64,000 bases of DNA, from positions 3,968,001 to 4,032,000 of the forward strand of contig NC_029532.1 in NCBI RefSeq assembly GCF_001577835.2. Reading direction: 5' to 3'. The position numbers and the translations under genes were made by a program. This document shows, piece by piece, positions 36,040-48,621 of the stretch. The number at the start of each line of letters is the position of its first letter. Position 1 is the first letter of the stretch. Below the pieces are notes generated by a model, which worked only from the letters and a program-made list of their open reading frames with translations, made no database searches and was not told where the DNA came from. Source of the DNA: Coturnix japonica. Lineage: Eukaryota > Chordata > Aves > Galliformes > Phasianidae.

Positions 36040-36530
36040 AAGATTTCCGCCATTTTGCGCTCTGCCCTGCACCAAGATGGCGCCCGCACCTTCACTTTCC
36101 CTCCCTCCCCCTCTCTCCTTGTTACATCCGGACACATAAATTCCATCCCACCCTGCGCGGCCTCGCCCTACGTAAAGATGGCGGCGCGTCCTTCCCCTTG
36201 GGCCCGCCTCCAAGATGGCGGCGCCCTCTTCAGCCGCTCGCTAGAGGCGGCGGCGGGGCGCTCCCCGTGTGTCCGCCTATGGCGGCCGGGTGAGGTCAGT
36301 TCCGGGGTGGGGCCGCCTCGGTGCGGACAAAAGGAGCCCGAGCCGGTGTGAGGGAGGGCGGGGGTGCGGAGGGTCGGTGCGGACAGGTGGGTACGGGCGG
36401 GGGTGGGCTGCGGCCTGCGGCCTGGGGTGGGAGGCGGCCCGGGATGGGAGGCGGCCCGGGGGTGTGTGGGGAGCGGCCGCCATCGGTGCTTGTTGTGGGG
36501 GCGGCTGGGGCCGGTGGGGGTTGTGAATTA
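36040..36530. promoter_or_regulatory. YY1-rich GC island, promoter of LRRC8A and probably KYAT1
   Basis: The island carries four ATGGCG-type YY1 motifs: 36047-36056 (CCGCCATTTT, minus orientation), 36073-36084 (CAAGATGGCGCC), 36175-36185 (AAGATGGCGGC) and 36211-36222 (CAAGATGGCGGC); a weaker fifth lies at 36279-36287. GC-rich repeats such as GGGAGGCGGCCCGGG follow at 36427-36461. No TATA box is present near them. The head-to-head arrangement with KYAT1 suggests shared use. Confidence 0.65.
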
Positions 36531-37447
36531 ACTTTCTTTCCGTCTCGTTTAGTCCTAGTGTGTGTTTTAGGGCGGTGGGCGCACAGGGGCGATGTGCTGT
36601 CAGTGCTGGGCGGGTGTGTCGTGCTGTGGTTTGAGGCGGTGCTGAGCCCTGACAGCAGGGTGGGGAGGGAAGGAAGGTCAGCCAGTCCTCTCCTTTACCC
36701 TGTTCCTTTGCAGCACTTTGGCACGGCTCGAGTGGGAGAGCTTTGATTGTGGGCAGGTTCCTTCTGAATGTGGCAGCCCTGTTGGCTGATCCCAGCATGT
36801 TCTTGGGTTGAACATGTTAACCAATGTGTGTTTTTTCCTAGTGATGCCTCTTCCTTTTCCATCGCTTTTAGTGTCTTTCCTGCTTCTTGTTGACAAAATG
36901 CTTTCTGAAGGTCTGCAGTCCTCCCTGATTTTAAGGCTTGAAGGATCCCTCAGAGCCAGGGCTTGCTCCCTTGTCTGCTTCCCCATGCTGATATGCAGGA
37001 AACAACGAGAAAAAACTGTTGTAGTTCTTGTTGATGATGCTAAATTGCCACTGCTTTAAAAACCTTCATGTTGGTAGATGTGAAGAGTGGTAATAGTCGA
37101 TTGAGTGTCAAATGATGCGGGATGTGTGTTTTCAGGGAGTCCTGATGCATTTAGATCTTTCCTCAAGGAGGTTAGTTTGTCTCTATTAGTTGCAGCAGTG
37201 GATCTAAGTCTCCTTTAAATGGGTTTGCAACACCTGCTTCTTGATGGCTTCTGGAACAAATGGAGATTTGTTTCCTCTTTGAAACTTACAGTTTCTAACA
37301 TCTTTCCAGCTCTCAGCATCTCTTCTTAGTTCCCAATGACCATCTAGTTTGTTCCTAGAATCTTAGACATCCTCTCCCAAACTTTGACATAACGTGGTTC
37401 CTCTGTTATCTTCCTTCTCTCTGCTGATAATCTCTGCTTGATTTCAG

Positions 37448-37573
37448 GGAAGCTGTTCCCATGGCGTGTGGGGAATGCAACGCTTCAGCACCTGCTCAGG
37501 ATCCAGCACACAGGAACATCACCCACTTCCAGCACAGAGAGCTGAAGTGCAGATAGCAGAACCCATCTGCAGG
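37448..37573 (+). other. LRRC8A: Probable LRRC8A non-coding exon 2
   Basis: A 126-base interval is bounded by a good acceptor (cttgatttcag) and donor (CTGCAGG followed by GTAAGG). It lies between the promoter island and the coding exon, which itself starts at an acceptor at 45063. Human LRRC8A also has non-coding leader exons. The exon carries a 31-codon upstream ORF (37461-37556). Confidence 0.5.
37461..37556 (+). CDS. Candidate upstream ORF of 31 codons in the LRRC8A leader
   Basis: ATG with G at +4 (cccATGG) opens a 31-codon frame ending in TAG inside the probable leader exon at 37448-37573. The peptide starts MACGECNASAPAQ and resembles no family I know. If the exon is used, the frame ends before the LRRC8A start and could dampen its translation. 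No evidence that the peptide itself is functional. Confidence 0.3.
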   Translation: MACGECNASAPAQDPAHRNITHFQHRELKCR

Positions 37574-40500
37574 GTAAGGGCTGCAGGCCAGTTTGGGAGT
37601 GGTGTGTTAAAGACACAAATGAAATCATGAGAACGCTGCTTAAATATAGTTGCAAAACACAAGGCGGTGATCAGATGTTTGATAAAAGAGCAAGGAGGAA
37701 AGGCGGTGCATCAGGGACAGTGGTGGTATTCATTTACATCTGTGAGGCCTATGTTTTAAGGTGGGGGAAAAAAGAATCAAGTAACAATGTGTTGTATGTC
37801 AAACTTAACTGTTGCATTCACTGGTGAATTTAGCTCCTGGCCGCATAGACCCTGACTACTTACGTTAAGAAAAGTACTTTAAGGCAGTATGATTTCTGTT
37901 TATTTTGGTCAATATTCTTCAGTTTCCAGTAAGGCGATGTTTGTATTGCTATGTAAACATCTCAAACGTTTTTTTCCATGGTTAACTTAGGAGAGCGCTG
38001 ACTTGTTGCCCCTGTGGGTGGCACTTAAACAGTGTTAAGTATTGTTAGCTGGAAACTTTGTCTCTTTGGGTCTCTGTGTTGAAAGGTAGCGCAGAGTGCC
38101 CTGCTTATCTGGAGGCTGAGAGATGCAGTCCAGATGGGTCTGTGAGCAGTGGGGAGGTGCAGGTTTGTGTTCTGACAGCTCAGGGATTTTGCTTTGTTGT
38201 GCTGATCATACACGGTACTTGGAAGCAATAGCTTTATTAATGTAGGTCAAAGGGAATGTGCATAAATAGCTCTTTAAGATAGTCCAGAAGCCATGTGTTA
38301 AAATCTAATGCTTCCAGGTTTGAAATGTGGAGTGCCTGAAGCCTTTTAGTGATGACTTCCCAAATGCTTTGAGTTACTACATTCTCATAAGCACTGCAGA
38401 TGTTCAGAAAGCCAGTTCCTGGCTTAGGGTGCTCTGACTTAGTATCAAAAAGTCATGGAATTCAAGTGCGAGTTACTGTGTTGCTGTGTGCAATCCTACA
38501 GGCCTTCATGAATTCTTCCACGTTCTAAAGGAGAACTTTGTTCAATTGAGTATTTAAAAGAGAAGTGAAAGTCGCTGATGTTGAACTGAGCCTTGCTGGT
38601 GTCTAGGAAAACACAGTGAAGTTGTGTGAGTGGTGGTGGAGTACAGAAAGGTTTCTACATTTTATGTGGGGCTCCTTCACGCTGGGATGTCCCACCACTG
38701 TTTTGGTAGAGGTTAAATACAGACGTACTTTGTTGCAATGTTGCAAACCTCCTTCCTGCGTGTTTTTCCAAGTAAGTGTTTTCAAAAATAGCCTCAGTTT
38801 AGGATGTGTGTTATTGCTGAACTGGCATTTAACAGTCTCTGTTGTTTGAAGAGAATATCTTGAATGCTTCCAGGCAGCTTTTTTCCCTAAGCTGTTTTGC
38901 ATGCATTTTGTATTGCAAATGGCAATCCAGTTGATATAGATGGGTTACATATGGCCCTGCTGTTGCTGTTCAACTGCATTTGTAACTAAAAGCTATTCAG
39001 TCAGAATCACCCTGCTGGAATAATAGTGCTTTTACCTCCTATACTAGGTTTTGTTAATGTTTGCTGTAAAATTACTGGGCAATATAAAGCTCCTCTGTGC
39101 CAAATTAGTGCACTGGACTAGTTAACAGTTTCTGCTTTAGAGTTGTGGTTTTATTGCCTCTCTCTTATCAATTAGTGAATACAATCAGCAAATGTGCTGA
39201 GCTGGAAGTCCCAGCCACTGTTTTGAAGCTCATGGTGCTGAAGACAAGGTTGCAGGGTCAGAAGTAAGCAGGTGAATATATGCTTATTTCTCTTTCGTCA
39301 GACTAAGGCAAAATATTATTGTGCTGACAGCTGAAGTCTTGCTTTGCTCTTGTTGAAATCCTCTTTCATCTTTGGTCCATCTCTCTGGGTGTTGCCACAG
39401 CTGTTTTCATGCTAATAAATTTGTAGATGTTGTCAGTTTGTTAAGGATAAAATGTGATGATGCTTGCTTAAAAGTCTTGGCTTTGAGTCTGGTGTCTCGA
39501 TTTCTCAATCTCTTGTTAGAAATGTCAGAGCTCTGCTCTGCCCACCATTTCAGTCTTAATTGAAGACAATTGTTTACCCCTTTTTTGTATCACTTTCCAA
39601 TGCTGGAATGAAATGCTGAATAGACTTCTGCAGCGGAGGGAGTGCTTGAAGCTGTTCTGCTTGTTCCAAGTTAACACTCTTGTCCTTTTTTTAATCTTAA
39701 GTAGTTAATTCAACCACTTGCATTTGTTGTTACAAAGGAGTGTTCTGCAGTGTCCCATTGGGGTAAAGCCGTCATAGTTTTCAAAGGCAAGCTCCAATGC
39801 CCTGTCCTTGAGGCATCTCTTCTATGATGAAGGAAATTAATTTTGGATAGAAAACCTGTGACCACACACATTCATAATTTATAAGCTGACACAGGATTTT
39901 TCTCTGGTTTGCATCACTGTAGCAAGTCATCTGATAGCATTTGAACTTCCATAGCTGTATCACACTGACATGGTCCCTGATGCCAGCATCAGTGATGCTC
40001 ATAACTTCAGCAGCTGAGCTAAAACCTTGCAGAAGATGGGCAGGCCATCCATGGATTGTTCTGATTGTGCAGATGTTCTGCCCTGTGCTTGTTAGGACAG
40101 GTTTGCTTGTGTGATAGTAAACAGGAGCTGTTGCACTTTGCTAAGAACGTGAGTCTTGCATCTGTCAGGAAGAGTCAATTAAAAGGTAGCTGTAAAGATG
40201 GTAAGAGTCCTGTCTGTAGTGTAGGTGAGTTTTTTCTGTGAGCTTCAGTAAAGGTGTTCCCTGGTTAATTAGCTTCATCCTCCTGTATCTTGTGGCTTGG
40301 GTGGGGCTGAATGCTGCATTCAGCTGGTGGTTATATGAAAACCCACATAATTTACTCTGTTCAGTTTGCTGGCTGTTCCAGCAGGTGAGGAGCGTAAGTA
40401 CTGGCTGCCCCTATTCCACTGTTCTATCTGCCAGTCTGAGTAATGTGCAGTCCTTTAAACTTCATGTTTGTTTCTCTGTTTCAGAAGGCATTTTCTACAG

Positions 40501-43500
40501 GAGAGGCTTTATTGCAGGCAGACACAGATGTAAAGATGACAGGCCGTTGTTTGGGACTCTGGCATCTGGTTTCCTTGCTGTTTACTTCTATAAACAGTGA
40601 GGGAGAAAATCACTGGAGTATTATTCCATCTGACATCTTGGGCTTTTCCAGTTGGTCATGTGGCTGTCCCTGTTTGGAAGGTTTTCTGAGGAGTGACTGA
40701 AAGCAGCTCTGTTTTAACCTCCCTTTGCTTTCAATTCTGAGCCTAATAAACAAAGTGGGGGTGGGGGGGGAGAGGAAAAACACAAATTACCATTCCCATT
40801 TCTGACTTGCAAAGCTCTTTACATTTCCTGGTGCTTGAACAAAGAGCTCTGTGTTCTGCCCGTCTTTAGTGTTTCAGGTGGCAGCATGCTGGGGAGGGAA
40901 GCTCTGCTGTTTTGAAAGCTTATTGTAACATGTTACAGCTCGTCAAAATCAGGGCTATAGTCTTTAGGGCACCAAGTCATTTTTCTTTACTATTATCTCC
41001 CTCTGATACTGTCAGCACACAAACACCTCCCTTGTTCTCTGGGCTTCTGAGAGGTAAGGAACTGTCGGCCGTGCTTGACTGCTGCTTTGCAGTCTGAGAT
41101 TTAAGAATGTGTGATAAAACCTAAAGGTTTGCAGTTATCCAGTATACAATACATCTTGTCTAGCTATTTAAATTTGTTTTATGAGATTGCCTCCCTTGGG
41201 TGCTGCATCCCACTAAAGGTAAGGATTTCTCTGCTTTCAAGGAGAGGTCCTGGAAGTGAGAGATAGAAACTGAGGAAATTCTTGGGCACGTCATGAGATC
41301 TTGCATGTAATCCTGTTTTGCCAGTAGCTGTTTGTGACATGATGGTCAGCAGAAGGAAGAAAGGAAAGAGGGGGATGGATAAAGTATTCAGCAAATAATG
41401 AGTCAAGCTGATGACATACCAGCCAGTGAAACTAAACAATGATGTTTCTGTTCACTTTGTCTCTAGCTGAGTATGCTGGTCAGCAGGTACAGGCAGGAAT
41501 TGCAAGCACAGCTCAGCCAGGTATCTGTCAGCAATAATTCTGTCTTTGCATGTTGAGGTGATTGTTGGTTTTAATAGGGAAATTCCTCTAAGGAGAGGAG
41601 CCTTGTGCTCTTGCAGTCACTCTGTTCATTCCTTGGTCATCTTAAGTATCACAGGAGTCTTGCATCTTTTGAAGAGGATTTGTGCTCTCAGCTCTGGTCT
41701 TTACTGCTTAAGATACATGCTACAATACAAGGTTTTTGTTAGCTGGATAAGTTTATTCTTGTTTCTGAATGATTTTATTGTTTAGATGTTGTGTGCTCAG
41801 GATGTCCCTGTTATTTTAAGCGATTTTCTTTCCTCCTTTTTTCCTAATAAAACTTAATATTCATACTTGATGATACTTAAGATTTGAAGTCTAGGTAATT
41901 TTGGCAGCCTTCTTATGTAAATTTGAAATTGCCATTTCATCTGCTTGTTGTATCGGCCTCTTTGGTGTTGACAGATGGCCTGTGCTGCACGTGGTAGGTA
42001 GGTATCTGGGAGGTGATGCAGGGATGGCTGTGGCTTGTTTGTATTAAATGGGCTCTGCCTGCCTTCCTGAGGTTGCCTGACTATCACTCTGTAGTGGGAT
42101 GCCAACTCAGGTCCAGGTAAATCTGCAGGCGCTGAAGGGATTTGCAATACCTAAATGTGGATATTGCAGAGATTTGGAAGTGTATTTGTGGGCTGAATTG
42201 ATAGATATCGTAGGATCACCAAGGCTGGAAAAGACCCACAAGACACCCAGTCCTACCATCCACCCATCACCAATAGTTCTCACTAAACCACGTCCCTCAA
42301 CACAATGTATTGCGGTCTTGCTGTATCACAGTGAAACTTTAGCACACAGGTCTTTACCTGTACAGGCTCGAACTACTCTTCCTGTTCTATATTAGGTATG
42401 AATTGCAGCACAGTGCTGCTTTGGTGCAACTGAAGCCCTCAAAAGTGATGGCACTTCTAAAGTGAGAAGTGGGAGACTGCTCACTTTATGCATGGTGAAT
42501 CGGTATGGAGTGTGAAAGCGGAAAGACCTTTGAGACAGATGCACGCTTGTAAGATTTCTTCTGTGTGCAATTCCTAGAGCTTGCCTAATTAATTATACCT
42601 CTGGAAAACTTCCTTATGCTTCTGATAAGTAGACAGGGCTTGAGATATGATGTTCCCACCTGTTGGCTCGTGCAGCACGGTTCCTATAGGCAGAATTGTA
42701 TTGTGCAGGTATTGGGTAGCAAAGGTAAGCCCTGAGAATCTGACTTCTTGAAGTTAATCTGCTGTCATCAATCCCAGCAGCAAAACTGCCTGCCTGAATC
42801 CAGATGGGAGTGTTGCAACCAGAATCACGCTTTAAAACGATGATGAAATGGGGTCTACGAGATAATGACACTTGTGTTTTGCTGCAGAACAGTCATCAGG
42901 TCTTTCAGGAACTAGAATGGGTTGCATATGTGGGAAATCTGCTTGAAGAGGGTGGTGACTCTTTCCCTTGGTTTCCCAAGATTTTGGTGGTCAGTTTTCC
43001 CTTTTACTACAGATGCTGCAAGTAAGATTAGATAAGACCTGAGGGACTCCAGCTTCTGTAAAATGACCCTTTGCTTTATTGCTTTTCATCTGGGACTTGA
43101 ACAGAACCTCCACGGCTGCCAGGAGGAGTGGGAACTTGCTGAGAATGTCCTTTTCTTCACGCAGTGACCCTATCATTGTTACTGGAGGGCAGGGGATTTC
43201 CTGCTCCACCACACCAGGGTTTAACTGTTGATACGGAGCTGTAACAGGCTGTCGTGGGACATTCAAACAGATGATTTGTTAGCTGTCTTGTAGCTGCACA
43301 ATGTAAAGGCAGATTTCCTATCCCATGTGGATGGTAAATAGGATTAGGGAGCCTGTTGCCCTATTATTTTTGCTTTCCTTCCTAGCTGTCGTGAGATACA
43401 AACCAAAGTAAACACAGGGTAGGTTTATTGCAAAAAAGGAAGGAGATATTTCTTAGACTGAGGAAAAACTGGTAACGCAGCGCTCAGCTTGGGTCTGGAA

Positions 43501-45062
43501 AATGCCTTAACCATGAGACTCTGCTTCCTGAGAAGTTCACCTCTATTTCATAACCATTCTGTGGACAGCTGTGAAGGACCTAATTCCTGCTAAAGCTTCA
43601 CTGCCAGGAGTGAAGAAGCACTGGAGGGAAGAAGAAAGGATCATTGGGGAGAAGTGGTATTTAGACAAGAGAAAGAAAGGGGATGAGAATCTTTTTCCCC
43701 TGATGTAAGGCTGGAGGAGTAGGAAGGTGTTTAAGTAGGGAGCAGTTCTTTAATGAACAGCACCAGAGTTCTCCCTATTTAGTGTCTCTAGGGAGCTTGA
43801 GTTTGTGTTAGGAGGGGCTTCCTTTGCAGTTCTGGTCTGGAAGTTAATTTTAAATACAAATTCCTGTTCTACAAAAGCAGATGGTGTGGTCACTCTGCTT
43901 GGCTCAGCCAATGATATATAAAAAGCTGCTATCAAGCCCATAGCTCCCCAGGGCTTTTCAGGACAGCCTGTACGAATGCTGCCTCATGGGCTGAGGAAGT
44001 AGGATTGAACTTTTGTTCTTCCTCTGTTACAGTTGATAGGAGTCTCAAAATGACAAAGATTTGTGCTTGTCCTCCTGAAGATTGCTAGTAAGTATAATGC
44101 GATATTACTGCTTTTTCAGCATCATTAGAACAAGCCATAATGACTTCATGTACTTCACTTGTGTTGCCTATCAGATACAGGGGATGCTTTGTGAGTTTGC
44201 ACTAACAGATGTCGGGTGTGTGGGTTTTCTGTGGCTTGTTCCTTCTGGAGGAAGACAGAACAAGCTCTGCCATGAGGTCTCTCTTCCCAGAACCTTTTCA
44301 TTTCCTTTGTGACTCTTAAATCCCAGCTGATATGAACTCTAGGTGGGAGTGGTTGGTCAGGGAAGTGAATTCTTATATTAAGTATGTTTCCCTTCTCCTG
44401 TGCTTCTGAAGTGAAGAAAACAAAGAGCAGCTGTTACAGGATTTCAGAAGTGAGCCTGTCTGTAGGCAAGTACTGTTTCTTTGGGAAGTTGATGCAGAGG
44501 TGGAGAGCCAAAACTTCTTCCTGTGGAAGGAAAAGGGATGATATCAAGCAACTTCTTGTTCTTTTCCAGTTTTCTTAATCAAATATGAGTTGCGTCAATG
44601 TAGCGGTTCTAGGAAGTAGAACTAATGCTTGTAAATCCTCTTTTTTCCCTCTGCAATTGGAGAGCTACAGAGATGTAGAGCTATTTCTTAGCTCTGTGAT
44701 AGAGTAACAAACACGTGACAATTGTGCTGTGTGTGTGGATTTTCTCTGATTATGCTGTCAAATTCCTTTGTCACTGACATGATATCCTTAGATAAAGCTG
44801 AAAGCTTCCAATTGCTAATCAGTCAGTTAGTCTTTCAATATGAATTTTTCACCTGCAGACTGCTAATGACAAGTATGAGTTCTGATGCCTTGTAACTACT
44901 CACCTATGAGGGTACTCAGGTAGTCTTGTTTGTATCCAAGTGATTTGAAACTAGGACTTAATTCAGTTTTGCTTTGCCAGCACATAAAATGTGAGTTTCC
45001 TGATACCCTCCAGAAGAACAGAACAAGAGTTTTAGTAATGGCTGCTTCTGTTTTCCTTTCAG
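37574..45062 (+). other. LRRC8A intron before the coding exon
   Basis: About 7.5 kb of AT-richer sequence with short unremarkable open frames on both strands. The only repeat I recognise is a CR1 scrap at 42195-42310. AATAAA hexamers near 40743 and 41846 have no gene attached. A G-rich run lies near 40756-40770. Confidence 0.5.
42195..42310 (-). mobile_element. Degenerate CR1 LINE 3' scrap in LRRC8A intron
   Basis: The plus strand reads as the complement of a CR1 3' end: GGATCACCAAGGCTGGAAAA, then GACCCACAAGACACC, then CACTAAACCACGTCCCTCA. It is about 115 bases long, 5' truncated and without coding capacity. Confidence 0.7.
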
Positions 45063-45072
45063 GTGGTGAATC

Positions 45073-48000
45073 ATGATTCCAGTCACTGAATTGCGATACT
45101 TTGCTGACACTCAGCCAGCATACCGCATCCTGAAGCCATGGTGGGACGTATTCACAGACTACATTTCCATAGTGATGCTGATGATCGCGGTGTTTGGAGG
45201 GACACTTCAGGTCACCCAGGACAAAATGATTTGTTTGCCCTGTAAATGGATTACCAAAGACTCTTGCAATGACACTGTCAGAGGATGGACAGCTGTAACC
45301 CCAGAGCGTATATACTATAACTCTAGTCTCGTTCCCTCTGCTGATACAGGGCCTACAGGGATCCAATATGATTTGGATCGGCACCAGTATAACTATGTGG
45401 ATGCGGTGTGTTATGAGAACCGCCTTCACTGGTTTGCCAAGTATTTTCCTTATCTGGTGCTGCTACATACTCTTATCTTCCTGGCTTGCAGCAACTTCTG
45501 GTTCAAATTTCCAAGGACCAGCTCCAAGCTGGAGCATTTTGTGTCTATTTTGCTTAAGTGTTTTGACTCTCCATGGACAACAAGGGCATTATCTGAGACG
45601 GTGGTGGAAGAGAGCGATACCAAGCCAGCATTTGGGAAAATGAATGGCTCCATGGACAAGAAATCCTCCACAGTCAGTGAGGATGTGGAAGCCACTGTTC
45701 CCATGCTGCAGAGAACAAAGTCTCGAATTGAACAAGGAATTGTGGACCGATCTGAGACAGGTGTCTTGGACAAAAAGGAAGGTGAACAGGCCAAAGCACT
45801 CTTTGAAAAAGTGAAGAAGTTCCGCACGCATGTGGAAGAGGGAGATATAGTGTATCGCCTCTACATGAGACAGACCATCATCAAAGTAATCAAGTTCATT
45901 CTCATCATCTGCTATACCGTTTATTATGTCAACAACATAACATTTGATGTTGACTGTAAGGTGGACATTGAGAGCTTGACTGGCTACAGGATGTATCGCT
46001 GTGCTCATCCTTTGGCCACTCTCTTTAAAATCTTGGCATCTTTCTATATCAGCTTGGTGGTAGTCTATGGCTTGATCTGCATGTACACCCTCTGGTGGAT
46101 GCTGAGGCGATCGCTCAAGAAATACTCCTTTGAGTCTATCCGTGAGGAGAGCAGTTACAGTGACATTCCTGATGTGAAAAATGACTTTGCTTTTATGCTC
46201 CATCTGATCGATCAGTATGACCCCCTGTATTCAAAGCGCTTTGCTGTTTTTCTGTCGGAGGTGAGTGAGAACAAGCTGCGGCAGCTGAACCTCAATAATG
46301 AGTGGACTTTGGAGAAGCTGCGGCAGAGGATCACCAAGAACTCTCAGGATAAGCTGGAACTGCATCTGTTCATGTTGAGTGGCATTCCTGACACGGTCTT
46401 TGACCTCATAGAGCTGGAGGTCTTGAAGCTGGAGCTTATCCCTGATGTCACCATTCCCCCAAGCATTGCTCAGCTCACCAGCCTTAAGGAACTATGGCTT
46501 TACCACACCGCTGCCAAAATTGAGGCTCCAGCCCTGGCCTTCTTGAGGGAGAATTTGAAATCTCTCCACATCAAGTTCACAGACATCAAGGAGATTCCTC
46601 TTTGGATTTATAGCCTGAAGACACTAGAAGAGCTTCATCTGACGGGGAATCTGAGTGCTGAAAACAACCGGTACATTGTAATAGATGGACTGAGGGAGCT
46701 GAAGAGGCTGAAGGTGTTGAGGTTGAAGAGTAACCTCACCAAGCTGCCACAGGTGGTGACAGATGTTGGTGTGCATCTTCAGAAGCTTTCCATCAACAAC
46801 GAGGGCACCAAGCTCATTGTTCTCAACAGCCTTAAGAAAATGGTCAACCTGACAGAGCTGGAGCTGATCCGTTGTGACTTGGAGCGCATTCCTCACTCCA
46901 TCTTTAGCCTTCACAATCTGCAGGAGATAGACCTGAAGGACAATAACCTCAAGACCATTGAGGAAATCATCAGCTTCCAGCACTTACATCGTCTCACTTG
47001 CCTTAAATTGTGGTACAACCACATTGCCTACATCCCCATGCAAATAGGCAACCTCACCAATTTAGAGCGCCTTTACCTGAACCGTAACAAGATCGAAAAG
47101 ATTCCTACCCAGCTCTTCTATTGCAGAAAACTTCGGTATTTGGATCTCAGCCACAACAACTTGACTTCCATACCGCCAGACATAGGACTGCTTCAGAACC
47201 TGCAGAACCTGGCTGTGACAGCCAACAGGGTAAGTGCACAGGAGTCTGAATGTTCCTCTGTGAGCACAGGTAATTCTGGTGCGTTTGCTATCTGTAGGAT
47301 TCAATGTGTTACAGTGGTGTGTGAGATATTCCTGGTACTGCTGTTCTGTTTAAATTTTTCAAGCTTTAGCTTTTCTTTCTGAGGGTTTTATCTCCTGCAA
47401 ATAACTCCAGGGGTAATTCTTTTGTTGAACAGCTCTTGTAGCATTTATTATTATTTTTTCTTACAGGAAATTGCTTTGAAGTGGCAGTTAGAGACTGTTT
47501 CCTAAAGCCTGTCACTTGTTTCTCTGCAGCTGGAAGCTTGTATTCCCTAGATTGATATCAGCTTTGGTCCTAAAATGGAGGTCTAAGAAACTAGTCTTAA
47601 TGTAGTACTATTCATTGTACTTCAGGAGCACAAGGGCTGGTAGGAAGGCATTTCCCAATCTGTGATCATTTGATTGTGTGTCGCTGTGTCACATAGCACT
47701 TGACAGCACCAATAACGATGGCTGAATTTAGCTGTTTTTAATTGGTCTTGACTCGTCCCTGCTTTTGGTTGGACTTAACTTCATTCAGAATTAATTACAA
47801 TTCCATTTAGCTGTGTCATGGTTATAATTCATAATTCAAGGTTAAAAAAGAGACATGGTTCTGTATAAAGGCAAATGATAACGTTTATGATGAGGCTTTG
47901 AATTTATCGGAGCATGTTGACAGTTGTACTCACGTAGTGTCTGCTCCAGGTAATGGAGTACATCGAAATCTACCATATCTAATACGTAATGAAAGCATAC

Positions 48001-48621
48001 AAGAAGGCTTTTAGCTTTCCTGTGAGATGCAAAGAATAACATTTTAAAAGGTTGATACAGTAAGATCTCAAAGCTGAGAGGTGCCAAGTAGTTGAGACCT
48101 GCTGGTGTGGCGTTGCTCTGAGAGGAGATGGGGAAGAATGGCCAGTGGGAGAGCTGTGTTGGGAGGCCTTATGCTGTATAACTCCTTACTTCAGGAGCAC
48201 TCCTTATGGTAGAGATCAGGAGCTCACTTAAGGAAGGGCAGCTGAGAGCTTTGTAAACAGTGAGATGTGTGCCCTTGTTATTGTCTTATGAGTGTGTGTC
48301 CTATTAGGTAACTTCATCTGTAATTGATCTTTTTTTTCCTTTCAGATCGAGAATCTCCCACCAGAGCTGTTCCAGTGCAGGAAGCTGAGAACCTTGAACC
48401 TGGGAAACAATGTGCTGCAGTCACTCCCATCCCGTGTTGGAGAGCTGACAAACCTATCACAGATAGAGCTGCGAGGGAACCGCTTGGAGTGCCTGCCAGT
48501 GGAGCTGGGAGAGTGTCCTCTGCTGAAACGCAGCGGGCTTGTGGTAGAGGAGGACTTGTTCAACACGCTGCCCTTGGAAGTCAAAGAGCGGCTGTGGAGG
48601 GCAGACAAAGAACAAGCCTGA
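45073..48621 (+). CDS. LRRC8A: LRRC8A, obligatory subunit of the volume-regulated anion channel
   Basis: LRRC8A (SWELL1) forms hexameric plasma-membrane channels with LRRC8B-E that release chloride and osmolytes on cell swelling. Two coding exons (45073-47229 and 48346-48621) give 810 residues, the same length as human and nearly identical. Four membrane segments lie at about residues 23-47, 123-143, 262-285 and 317-340. The first extracellular loop keeps YDLDRHQYNYVD with the pore-constriction Arg103 and the cysteines of CLPCKW and DSC. The cytoplasmic C-terminal half is a leucine-rich-repeat domain (about 400-810). The protein starts MIPVTELRYF and ends WRADKEQA. The coding exon begins ten bases after an acceptor (ctttcag, exon from 45063). 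Reading through the exon donor (AACAGG followed by GTAAGT) would replace the last 91 residues with an unrelated tail. Confidence 0.99.

Noticed and set aside
45589-46203. 204-codon minus-strand open frame inside LRRC8A
   Set aside because: It is the shadow of a highly conserved coding exon on the plus strand.
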